A stretch of DNA of 19,555 bases, taken from positions 1 through 19,555 of the forward strand of contig DHIW01000094.1 in assembly GCA_002404015.1 (NCBI GenBank), in the 5' to 3' direction. A model generated the notes under the pieces. That model searched no databases. It saw nothing but the letters and a program-made list of their open reading frames with translations, and was not told the DNA's origin. The stretch comes from Chloroflexi bacterium UBA4736. Its GTDB lineage: Bacteria; Chloroflexota; Dormibacteria; Dormibacterales; Dormibacteraceae. The translations under genes were made by a program, and so were the position numbers. Shown piece by piece: positions 6,109 through 13,165 of this stretch (positions are counted from its first letter, which is position 1; each line of letters begins with the position of its first letter).

Positions 6109-7329
6109 GTGAGAGGTGAACCGGCAGGAGGCCCGCCCGAGCGGACCGACGTCCCAGTGGGGTTCGCCGTTTTCACCTCCGAAGAGCGGGTCCTGGCGGT
6201 CCTCCTGCTCTTCGTGCTCGCTACCCTGGTCGGCCCGGCGCTCCGGATTCCCTCCTGGCTCGAGTTCTTCTTATCGGTGGCGGCGATTGTCCCGCTGGCC
6301 GGCTTCATCGGGTCCGCCACGGAGGCGCTGGCCGATCGCCTGGGCGCGCGCGTCGGCGGGCTGTTCAACGCGACCTTCGGAAACGCACCCGACCTGCTGG
6401 TCGGAATCTTCGGCGTCCAGAAGGGGCTGATCCCGCTGGTCAAGGCCACGCTCGTGGGCGCCCTGATCAGCAACTCGGCCCTGATCATGGGCCTCTGTTA
6501 CATCGCGGCCGGCCTGAGGTTCCGGCGGCCCCGCTTCAACCGCCACGAGGCCGGCCACCACAGCGTCCTCATGATGCTCACGATCGCGGCGGTGCTGTTC
6601 CCGTCCCTGGGCTCCTTCGTCACGTGCGGCCTGAAGACGGAGTGTGGCACCTCAACCAGCGGCCCGATCATGGGCACCAGCCTGGGCATCGCGGTGGTGC
6701 TGCTGGTGGCTTACGCGGCCTACCTGGCGTACGGAGTGCTGGGACTGCAGTCGCTGCGCGGCGAGGCCCAGCCCAGCGATACCCACTTCCTGACCGAGAA
6801 CTCGGCCGTCAAGCATCGCAAACCCTGGCCGCTCTGGCTTTCGCTCGGCGTCCTGGTCGGCGCCACAGGTGCCCTGATCCCGGTGATCAACGACCTCACC
6901 GACAGCGTGGCGCCGGTCACCCAGACGCTCGGCCTGACCGAGGTCTTCGTGGGCATGGTGATCATCGGCAACGCCGGCAACGTGGCCGAGGCCTACGCCG
7001 CGATCCGGTTCGCCCTTGTGCGGCGGGGGTCACCCGAGGGCGGCCCCCACGGCGACTCGGGGCTGGACCTAGCGCTCGGCATCGCATCCGCCTCGTCCAT
7101 CCAGATCGCCACCTTCGTGGCCCCGGTCGTCGTCCTGATCAGCCTCTTCTACCACCCCATGAGTCTCGTGTTCAGCCCAGTGGAGATCGGGATCCTCGGC
7201 CTTCTCACACTGATGTTCACGTACACGGCCCAGGACGGCGAGGCCAACTGGCTGGAGGGGGCCCAGCTGCTCGCGCTCTACGCGATGGCGGCCGTGGTCT
7301 TCTACGAGCTCCCGGCCTCGGCGTTCTGA
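6109..7329 (+). CDS. Ca2+/H+ antiporter-like (CAX/CaCA superfamily) protein
   Basis: A 406-residue membrane protein with about 11 hydrophobic segments and the internal duplication of CaCA exchangers. Repeat one holds ATEALADRLGARVGGLFNATFGNAPDLL. The motif usually reads GNAxEL, so the acidic residue is Asp95 rather than Glu. Repeat two holds GNVAEAYAAI (290-299), usually GNAAEHxxAV: Glu294 is kept but the family's His is Ala295. The IQIATFVAP segment after it is typical of CAX. The family exports Ca2+ against a proton gradient; the changed motif residues leave ion specificity open. The start is GTG 6109, with a TACCAT box 8 nt upstream. A tandem universal stress protein follows after 11 bp, probably in the same operon. 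Confidence 0.85.
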   Translation: MRGEPAGGPPERTDVPVGFAVFTSEERVLAVLLLFVLATLVGPALRIPSWLEFFLSVAAIVPLAGFIGSATEALADRLGARVGGLFNATFGNAPDLLVGIFGVQKGLIPLVKATLVGALISNSALIMGLCYIAAGLRFRRPRFNRHEAGHHSVLMMLTIAAVLFPSLGSFVTCGLKTECGTSTSGPIMGTSLGIAVVLLVAYAAYLAYGVLGLQSLRGEAQPSDTHFLTENSAVKHRKPWPLWLSLGVLVGATGALIPVINDLTDSVAPVTQTLGLTEVFVGMVIIGNAGNVAEAYAAIRFALVRRGSPEGGPHGDSGLDLALGIASASSIQIATFVAPVVVLISLFYHPMSLVFSPVEIGILGLLTLMFTYTAQDGEANWLEGAQLLALYAMAAVVFYELPASAF

Positions 7330-7340
7330 GAAAGCTGGAT

Positions 7341-8189
7341 TTGCACCCGCCCATCGGCGACGTCCTGGTCGGGCTCAAGAACCTGGACGTCGCCGACGCA
7401 AGCCACCTCGAAGAGGCGGCCCGGCTGGCCACGGCGCTGGGGACCCGGGTTGTGGCATTCCACGCAGTCTCGAGCGAGGTCGGGGGCGATGGCCTGGAGG
7501 CGGCCCGCAGGCGGCTCCAGGAGCTGGCCGCGGAGCAGGCACCGGGTGCAGCGGTGGTGATCGACGTCCGGCCCGTCGAGGCGCACGAGCGGGCCGCGGC
7601 CATCGCCGGCGCGGCGGGTCGGCACGGCTGCGGCCTCATCCTGCTGGGCGCCAAGGGAGGCGACCCGCTGCTGAACCGCCTCCTGGGCAGCACCGTCCAC
7701 GGCGTTCTCGGCGTCGCGAGGTGCCCTGTGCTCGTGCTGCGCGGATCGCGGGTGTTCAAAGAGAGCGGCCCGCCGACCCTGATGGTGGCGGCGAACGAGC
7801 CCAAGGACTCCGAGGCGGCCCTTCAGGTCGGGCTCGGACTGGCACAGGCCCTGCGGGCTCGGGTCCGCGTGGTGCACGTGGGATCGACGGAAGAGGGGGC
7901 CATCGCCGAGCTGCTTCACGCCGCCGACACCCATCCCAGCCAGACGATCCTGGCCGAAGCGGCGAGGCCCTTCGAGGAGGCCGGGCTCGAAGTCTCGCGC
8001 GTCGCCGTCGCCAACGCGTCGGGTGTCGCCGAGGAGCTGGCCAAGGCGGCGGAGGCGGCGGACGCCGACATCATCCTGGTCGGACCGTCAGGAGAGCCGG
8101 ATGTGCGCGACTGGCTCCTGGGAAGCGTCGCGGAGGGGGTGCTCCATCACACTCGCCGCGCTGTCCTGGTCGTCCCGGCCAGACGCTGA
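7341..8189 (+). CDS. Tandem universal stress protein (two UspA domains)
   Basis: A protein of about 282 residues, starting at TTG 7341; a CTG two codons upstream is also possible. It contains two Usp domains. Domain one (about 1-137) ends with the nucleotide-binding pattern G-2X-G-9X-G-S: GAKGG, then LLGSTVHGVLGVARCPVLVL. Domain two (about 145-282) has the same pattern: GPSGE, then LLGSVAEGVLHHTRRAVLVV. Both glycine motifs are intact, so ATP binding is expected in both. Usp proteins act in stress or dormancy, often by sensing nucleotide or ion state. The position 11 bp after the antiporter suggests regulation of, or joint action with, that transporter. The gene converges on the M23 peptidase gene with 28 bp between the stops. 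Confidence 0.85.
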   Translation: MHPPIGDVLVGLKNLDVADASHLEEAARLATALGTRVVAFHAVSSEVGGDGLEAARRRLQELAAEQAPGAAVVIDVRPVEAHERAAAIAGAAGRHGCGLILLGAKGGDPLLNRLLGSTVHGVLGVARCPVLVLRGSRVFKESGPPTLMVAANEPKDSEAALQVGLGLAQALRARVRVVHVGSTEEGAIAELLHAADTHPSQTILAEAARPFEEAGLEVSRVAVANASGVAEELAKAAEAADADIILVGPSGEPDVRDWLLGSVAEGVLHHTRRAVLVVPARR

Positions 8190-8217
8190 GCGCCGGCCTG
8201 TTTCGACCAGGTCCAGG

Positions 8218-9669
8218 TCAGTTGGGGCTGATCTGCCCCTGGAAGACTCCCGGAGGTGCCAGCGAAGGCCCCGAGGCCGATGCCGAAGCGACCGGCTTCG
8301 ACTTGGACAGGTAGACGAGGGGATCGAGCAGCTTGTCGTTGACCCTGACCTCGAAGTGCAGGTGGGGGCCCGTCGAGAAGCCGGTCGAGCCTTCGAGCCC
8401 GATCGCCTGGCCCTGCTTGACCTTGTCGCCGGCCGCCACCCGGATCACGGACAGGTGCCCATAGAGCGTGTCGACGCCGCCGGGGTGGGCGATGACGATG
8501 TAGTTCCCATAGCCCACCGTTCCCTTGGCCGCGGCCACCACCACGCCATCGGCGGCGGCGAGCACCGGGGTCCCCGCCGGCGCGGCCAGGTCCAGGCCGG
8601 TATGGAAGTGCGGGTATTGCCCCAGCGGCGGTTCCAGGACGAAGTCGGTGGGGCCGAAAAGCTGGCTGATGGGCGGACTGCCGGGCTCCGGCCAGGCCAG
8701 CTTCAAGTCCTTGGGCCCCTGGCCGACGGGCAGCGCCCCCAGGATCTGCAGCCGGCCCGAGCCGGAGCGGGCCTGGCTCCAGGCCTGGTCGTACGCGGCC
8801 TGGGTGAGACTGACCTGCTGCTGCTCCAGCAGGTCGGCCAGGCTGGCCACGTCGGCGGGTGCCTGGTCCTGGAGGCCGGCCAGCGCGTCCTGCAACTGGC
8901 TCAGGAGGTCGAGCAGCTGGTTCGCGATGTCCTGCTGCTGGGTGAGCGCGTCGTCCAGCGCGGTCAGGCTGGCGTCGAGGACGTCCTTGGCCGCGGTCTC
9001 GCGGTCGAGCTCGGCTGACCGGGCGTCCCGATCGGCGTTCAGCTTGTCGAGATCCGCCTGGAGCTTGGTCTGCAGGGCGTGCGCCCGCTGGCCGGCGACA
9101 ACCAGGTCGGCGCCCTCCAGGAGGGCTTCCCGCAGGCTGCCGGCACGGGCGATCAGGACCACCCAGGAGTTCGGCCGCCGGTACATGGCGCCGGCCAACG
9201 TCGCCACCTGGGCCTGCTCGGTGTCGATGTTGGCCTGGGTCGTGGTGATCTGGTCGTCGAGCTGCGCGATCTGGTCCTGGAGGTCGCTGATCTTCTGAGC
9301 CTGGGCGTCCACCTGGGCGCTCAGCGCCTGCTCGCGGGCACGGGCCAGGTCCAGCGCCGCATTCAGCCGCTGCTGGGTGGCCAGTCCAGTGGCGATGTCC
9401 CCGCCCAGCCGGGCCTGGAGCTGGTCATAGAGGGGCTGGTTGGGGTCGGCGGTCGGGCTCGGGCTCGGACTGACGCTGGGGCTGGGGCTGGGAGTCGGGC
9501 TCGGGCTGGTGCTGGCGCTCGGTGACACCGACGGCGTGGGGGTGGGAGGGGGGGTCGACGTCCGAGAGCCGCTCGCAAGCGTCGTCGGGCTCGGCGTGTC
9601 CGCAAGCGCGGTCTGGGCCTGGAGCAGGCCGGCCATGAGAGCGGCCAGCGCGGCCGTCGCCAGCCTCAC
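8218..9669 (-). CDS. Secreted coiled-coil M23 peptidase (EnvC/PcsB-like FtsEX partner)
   Basis: A 483-residue exported murein hydrolase or hydrolase activator. It has a signal peptide (1-23), a long Ser/Thr/Pro linker (about 25-77), a coiled-coil region (about 80-300) and a LytM/M23 domain (about 330-455). All zinc and catalytic positions appear present: His356 and Asp360 (HTGLD), His405 (YGHLS), and His436 and His438 (GPHLHFEV). E. coli EnvC has lost such residues and only activates amidases, so this one may cut peptidoglycan itself. It is the third gene of the ftsE-ftsX-M23 operon; its GTG start overlaps the ftsX stop by 4 bp (GTGA), implying translational coupling. The FtsEX ATPase probably gates the coiled coil from inside. 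An Ala/Ser/Pro-rich tail follows the domain. Confidence 0.9.
   Translation of the reverse strand: MRLATAALAALMAGLLQAQTALADTPSPTTLASGSRTSTPPPTPTPSVSPSASTSPSPTPSPSPSVSPSPSPTADPNQPLYDQLQARLGGDIATGLATQQRLNAALDLARAREQALSAQVDAQAQKISDLQDQIAQLDDQITTTQANIDTEQAQVATLAGAMYRRPNSWVVLIARAGSLREALLEGADLVVAGQRAHALQTKLQADLDKLNADRDARSAELDRETAAKDVLDASLTALDDALTQQQDIANQLLDLLSQLQDALAGLQDQAPADVASLADLLEQQQVSLTQAAYDQAWSQARSGSGRLQILGALPVGQGPKDLKLAWPEPGSPPISQLFGPTDFVLEPPLGQYPHFHTGLDLAAPAGTPVLAAADGVVVAAAKGTVGYGNYIVIAHPGGVDTLYGHLSVIRVAAGDKVKQGQAIGLEGSTGFSTGPHLHFEVRVNDKLLDPLVYLSKSKPVASASASGPSLAPPGVFQGQISPN
9449..9545. repeat. Hexamer-rich Ser/Pro-coding tract in the M23 gene
   Basis: On the plus strand the tract is built of repeated GGGCTC/GGGCTG-type units that encode the alternating Ser/Thr/Pro linker (about residues 42-73) on the minus strand. 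It is likely to vary in length between strains and serves as a flexible spacer through the cell wall. Confidence 0.6.
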
Positions 9670-10604
9670 GTCCCCAGCCTGCGGAACCCCAGCCAGGCCG
9701 TGAGGCTGCCGATTGCCAGGCCGGCCACGATGATGGCGGCCACCAGGTCCTGCATGGCTGTCCGGCCCACCCCTGGCAGCACCTCGGAGTAGGTGGCGTT
9801 CGCGAAGTGCGTCGCCAGCAGCCAGGCGCCGGCCACCGCCGCGCCCGCCAGCGCGCCCGCGAACGCGCCCGTGGTCATGCCCTCGACCACGAACGGCCCC
9901 TTCAGCATCCAGCCTCGGGCCGCCAGGAGCCGCATCAGGGCCAGCTCGTCGCGCCTGGCCAGGGCCACCGAACGCATGGAGTTGGCCGCGACGGCGTACG
10001 CCACGATCAGGAACAGGAGGCCCAGGCCACCGGCGATGCCGCCCGCGATCAGCGCGAAGCGGCGCAGGCGGGCGTAGGTGTCCGGGTCGTACGAGGTGGC
10101 GAGCGCCGGATCGACGGCGGGGTCGCCGGCGACCGAGGCCGCCAGCGGGCCGACGTCGGTGACCCGCCGGACCTGGACGTCGAGGCTGGCCGGGAACGGG
10201 TTGGAGGTGGCGAGTCCGCCAAGCTGGCCGAGGCCGGGCCGGCCCTGGGCCTGGGCCAGGGCCTGGTCGGAGGTCACGTGCTGGACCGAGGCCACCCGAG
10301 GGTCGGTCGCCAGCCGGTCCTGCAGCGCCGCCACCTGGTCGTCGCCGGCGTCAGGGGTCAGGTAGACCCGGAGCAGCGAGGCCTGTCCCGCCTCGGCCGC
10401 CGTGGCGTGGGCAAGGCCCAGCCCGCCCAGGGCCAGGAAGCCACAGAGGATCAGCACCAGGGTCAGGGAGCCGATCGCCAGGGCCACCATTCGGAGGTCC
10501 CGCACCCAGCTCCGGAGCCCATAGAGCACAACCATGCGGAACCAGTTGGCGACCAGCGCCAGCACGCGGCGCCAGAGCGGAAGCCTGATCCAGGACCCCC
10601 TCAT
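9666..10604 (-). CDS. ftsX: Cell division protein FtsX
   Basis: A 312-residue FtsX with the standard layout: cytosolic N-terminus, TM1 (about 40-66), an extracellular domain (67-180) with the NPFPASLDVQV motif, then three helices (about 183-206, 237-264, 284-306). The conserved cytosolic loop NSMRSVALARRDELALMRLL and the following WMLKGPFVVEGM match the family. It forms an ABC-type mechanotransmitter with FtsE that activates peptidoglycan hydrolases at the septum through its extracellular loop. Its start overlaps the ftsE stop and its stop overlaps the M23 start, both by 4 bp. That arrangement strongly points to the M23 coiled-coil protein as its partner. Confidence 0.92.
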   Translation of the reverse strand: MRGSWIRLPLWRRVLALVANWFRMVVLYGLRSWVRDLRMVALAIGSLTLVLILCGFLALGGLGLAHATAAEAGQASLLRVYLTPDAGDDQVAALQDRLATDPRVASVQHVTSDQALAQAQGRPGLGQLGGLATSNPFPASLDVQVRRVTDVGPLAASVAGDPAVDPALATSYDPDTYARLRRFALIAGGIAGGLGLLFLIVAYAVAANSMRSVALARRDELALMRLLAARGWMLKGPFVVEGMTTGAFAGALAGAAVAGAWLLATHFANATYSEVLPGVGRTAMQDLVAAIIVAGLAIGSLTAWLGFRRLGT

Positions 10605-11386
10605 GGACGGGACCCGTTGCGGCCTCGCGCCGCCTCCGCGGCTCGCAGCCGGATGATCCGGTGGCCGAGCTCGAACCCGGTCGGCGCGTGCGTGGCCACG
10701 ATCACCGCGGTCCCTTCCGCGGCCGCCCCGGCGAGCAGCCTCATGACGATCTCGGCCCGGCGGTCGTCGAGGGAGCTGGTGGGCTCGTCGGCGAGCAGGA
10801 GCGCCGGCCGGCCCGCGAGGGCGCGAGCTACTGCCACGCGCTGCCTTTCCCCTCCCGAGAGCTGGTTGGGGTAGGCCTTTGACCGCTTGCCGAGCTCGAC
10901 TTCGTCCAGCATCTCCTGCGCCCGCCGCCGAACCCAGCCGTAGGGCACCTGGGGATCGATCACTTGAAGCGCGAAGGCGACGTTCTCGAGGGCTGTGAGG
11001 CGGTGGAGGAGCCGGTGGTCCTGGAAGACGACGCCGATGCGCCGGCGCACCTCGCCAACTCCGCGCCGCCAGCGTTGATGGAATGGGTGGCCGTCCACCC
11101 AGACCTCGCCATGGCTGGGCCGGAACTGCCCGTGCAGGAGCCTGAGCAGGGTGGTCTTGCCGACGCCGCTGGCGCCCATGACGAAGACCATCTGACCGGT
11201 CGCCAGCGTGAGGCTTACCTCGTCGAGCGCGGGCACGCGGCCGAACCGGCGGCTGACACGCACGACGTTGACGAGCACCCGGGCATGGCTGTGCTGGCCG
11301 TTCTGGCCGTTCTGGCCGTTTTTGGCGACCGGCATGACGATCGGAAGCTCGGTCGCCTCGCGGATCCTGAACTTGATTGCTGCCAC
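10601..11386 (-). CDS. ftsE: Cell division ATP-binding protein FtsE
   Basis: An ABC ATPase of about 261 residues from GTG 11386. Walker A GASGVGKTT (71-79), Q-loop FQD (121-123), signature LSGGERQRVAVARAL (176-190), Walker B ALLLADEP (195-202) and H-loop ATHAP (231-235) are all intact. The ABC core starts near residue 38, so the N-terminus is 30-40 residues longer than in most FtsE proteins and contains NGQNGQNGQ. GTG 11386 has an AGGGG element at good spacing and a possible TAAAGT box further up; ATG 11335 is the alternative start (244 residues) but lacks an SD. FtsE hydrolyses ATP to drive FtsX and its hydrolase partner. First gene of the three-gene operon. Confidence 0.9.
   Translation of the reverse strand: MAAIKFRIREATELPIVMPVAKNGQNGQNGQHSHARVLVNVVRVSRRFGRVPALDEVSLTLATGQMVFVMGASGVGKTTLLRLLHGQFRPSHGEVWVDGHPFHQRWRRGVGEVRRRIGVVFQDHRLLHRLTALENVAFALQVIDPQVPYGWVRRRAQEMLDEVELGKRSKAYPNQLSGGERQRVAVARALAGRPALLLADEPTSSLDDRRAEIVMRLLAGAAAEGTAVIVATHAPTGFELGHRIIRLRAAEAARGRNGSRP
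11294..11320. repeat. Three perfect 9-bp tandem repeats (CTGGCCGTT)
   Basis: CTGGCCGTT occurs three times in a row at 11294-11302, 11303-11311 and 11312-11320. On the minus strand it encodes NGQNGQNGQ in the non-conserved N-terminal extension of FtsE. In-frame copy-number change would be tolerated. Confidence 0.85.
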
Positions 11387-11411
11387 AGGCCCCCCTATCC
11401 CCGTTCCCGGC

Positions 11412-11417
11412 ACTTTA
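11412..11417 (-). promoter_or_regulatory. Candidate -10 box (TAAAGT) for the ftsE operon
   Basis: On the minus strand TAAAGT lies 25 nt before the GTG at 11386, giving a short leader that contains the AGGGG element. The -35 region is weak. It shares the 123-bp gap with the divergent receiver-domain gene. Confidence 0.3.
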
Positions 11418-11509
11418 GTCGAGTAGACCTCAATCCGCCAGCGCGCATTGTCGTCCCCCGACCTGAGTAATACATAAGGAACGGGCGTGGCGGGCCACAC
11501 ACTTACTTC

Positions 11510-12130
11510 ATGCCGGCCCGGATCCTGGTGGTGGACGACGACAGCCGGGTGGCGGCCACGCTCGAGCGGGTGCTCAACGCCGAAGGCCACGTGGTGGAGG
11601 TGGCCGTGGACGGCCCCGCCGCGCTGGCGGCGGCCCGCGCCCGCCAGCCCGACCTGGTGGTTCTCGACGTCATGCTGCCTGAGGTGGATTCCCAGCGCAA
11701 CCCCGGCTCAGGCCGCCCGGAGGCCGCCTTCGTCCTCCTGCTGATCCAATCGGCATCCTGGTTGCTGGCCGGGATCTCGGCAATCCCGTTCGCCGTGGCG
11801 GGCGAGCGGGGCATGGCCCTGCTGGCCCTCCTCAGCATCCTGTTGGCGTCCGGCACCGGCTGGCTCGGGGTGGCCCTGCTCTACCGGGCGCGGCGAGCCC
11901 GCCGCCTCGTCCTGGCGCTGCAGTGGACCTGCCTGGTGGGAGGCCTGATCCTCTGGATTCTGCCGGTCGGCGGCAGCCACGGTCTGGTGGCGTTCCTCAC
12001 CGACCTGGGCCTGCCGGCGCTGCTGCTCTGGCTCCTGCACGGGCGCCGAGCCCGCGCCGACTGCCGGGCGGCCGTGGACACTGGGCCAGACGTGCAGGAG
12101 CGGGGCCCGGCAGCCGTTATCCAGCAGTGA
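11510..12130 (+). CDS. Chimera: truncated response-regulator receiver fused to four-helix membrane protein
   Basis: A 206-residue open frame made of two unlike parts. Residues 1-60 are the first half of a receiver domain: ILVVDDDSRV with the acidic pocket (Asp9-Asp11), the first helices, and phospho-acceptor Asp53 in VVLDVMLPEVD. The domain stops there, where GFEV would normally follow; the switch Thr/Ser, conserved Lys and last strands are missing. Residues 73-177 are four hydrophobic helices with short basic loops (YRARRARR). A GTG at 11684 (codon 59) sits exactly at the junction and could start the membrane protein alone as MDSQRNPGSGRPEAAF. The stop is 1 bp before the ATG of the patatin gene, so they are probably co-transcribed. 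A deletion fusion is the simplest origin. Confidence 0.65.
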   Translation: MPARILVVDDDSRVAATLERVLNAEGHVVEVAVDGPAALAAARARQPDLVVLDVMLPEVDSQRNPGSGRPEAAFVLLLIQSASWLLAGISAIPFAVAGERGMALLALLSILLASGTGWLGVALLYRARRARRLVLALQWTCLVGGLILWILPVGGSHGLVAFLTDLGLPALLLWLLHGRRARADCRAAVDTGPDVQERGPAAVIQQ

Positions 12131-12131
12131 A

Positions 12132-13100
12132 ATGGCCCAGGAGCCCCGCATTGGGCTCGTGCTGGGGGCAGGTGGGGTAATCGGAGGCGCGTGGCACGCC
12201 GGGGCGCTTGCCGCCCTCGAGCGGGTGACCGGTTGGAGTCCGGCTACCGCGAGTCACCTCGTCGGGACATCAGCCGGCAGCGTCTTCGCCGCGCTCACCG
12301 CGGCCGGCGTCCACTCGCAGGAGATGCTGGCGCCCATCGACGGCATGCTGGAAGCGCTCGGCCAGGAGTCCGCCTACAGGCACCCGACCCGGCTGCCCGG
12401 CGTTCTGCCGGGCTCGCTGGGGCTGACCCTGACCTCGCTCAGGAGCCTCGATCGCGGCCAGCTACTGAAGGCGGTCAGCGGCCTCATGCCGAGGGGGCTG
12501 GTCTCCACGGCGCCGATCAGGCGCACCGTCAAGCGCGTCGTGCCCAGTGGCTGGGCCGGCCACCCCCACTGCTGGATCGTCTGCTGCGACTACGTCAGCG
12601 GCCGGCGGATCGTATTCGGCCGCTCGGGCGCGCCGCCGGCCCACCTGGCCGACGCCGTAGCCGCGTCGTGCGCCATCCCCGGCTTCTTCCGGCCCGTGGC
12701 GGTCGCCGGTCGGCTCTGCATGGACGGCGGTCTGCACTCGCTGAACAACCTGGACGTGCTGGTGGGCCAGGGCCTTGACCTGGTCATCTGCCTCAGCCCG
12801 ATGTCCGCCCGCTTCAGCGTCCCAGGCTGGGGTCCCGGCCACCTACTCGGCGAGGCCATCCGGCGCGCCGCGGCCCACCAGGTCGACCACGAGGTGGCCC
12901 AGCTCACCCGCGCCGGGACGAAGGTGCTGGTGATCGAGCCGACGGCCTACGACCTCGAGATCATGGGCCACAACTTCATGGAGACGAGATACCTGGATGC
13001 GGTGACGTTCCTGGCCCAGAGGTCGGTCGCCCGCCAGCTGGCGGACCGCCAGGCGCTGCCGCTGCTGCGGCTCCTCAGGCCGGCCCGGCGATCGGCCTAA
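12132..13100 (+). CDS. Patatin-like phospholipase (copy 1)
   Basis: A 322-residue patatin-family serine hydrolase. The oxyanion loop LGAGGVIGGAWHAG (11-24), nucleophile elbow GTSAG with Ser47, and the dyad Asp198 in MDGG are intact. It is expected to cleave acyl esters of phospholipids or other lipids. There is no signal peptide or membrane helix, so it acts in the cytosol or at the inner membrane face. It starts 1 bp after the stop of the receiver/membrane chimera and is probably translated from the same mRNA. A paralogue at 16085-17035 shares the oxyanion loop, the elbow and a distinctive VFGRxGxPPA, then AVAASCAIPxFF segment, so the two arose from a common ancestor. Substrate unknown. Confidence 0.87.
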   Translation: MAQEPRIGLVLGAGGVIGGAWHAGALAALERVTGWSPATASHLVGTSAGSVFAALTAAGVHSQEMLAPIDGMLEALGQESAYRHPTRLPGVLPGSLGLTLTSLRSLDRGQLLKAVSGLMPRGLVSTAPIRRTVKRVVPSGWAGHPHCWIVCCDYVSGRRIVFGRSGAPPAHLADAVAASCAIPGFFRPVAVAGRLCMDGGLHSLNNLDVLVGQGLDLVICLSPMSARFSVPGWGPGHLLGEAIRRAAAHQVDHEVAQLTRAGTKVLVIEPTAYDLEIMGHNFMETRYLDAVTFLAQRSVARQLADRQALPLLRLLRPARRSA

Positions 13101-13131
13101 CCGTTCAGCACGGCCGGAGGCTACTCTGTGG

Positions 13132-13137
13132 CACTCT
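13132..13137 (+). promoter_or_regulatory. Candidate -10 box (TACTCT) for ilvA
   Basis: TACTCT lies 28 nt before the GTG at 13166, in the 65-bp gap after the first patatin gene. It would give a leader of about 20 nt. The -35 is not clear. Confidence 0.3.
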
Positions 13138-13165
13138 CAACCCGTCCCGCCCCGCTCAGTCAGAG

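Noticed and set aside
6624..7340. Upstream part of the USP reading frame
   Set aside because: It overlaps the antiporter gene in another frame and reads as Arg/Pro-rich noise; Usp homology begins after 7341.
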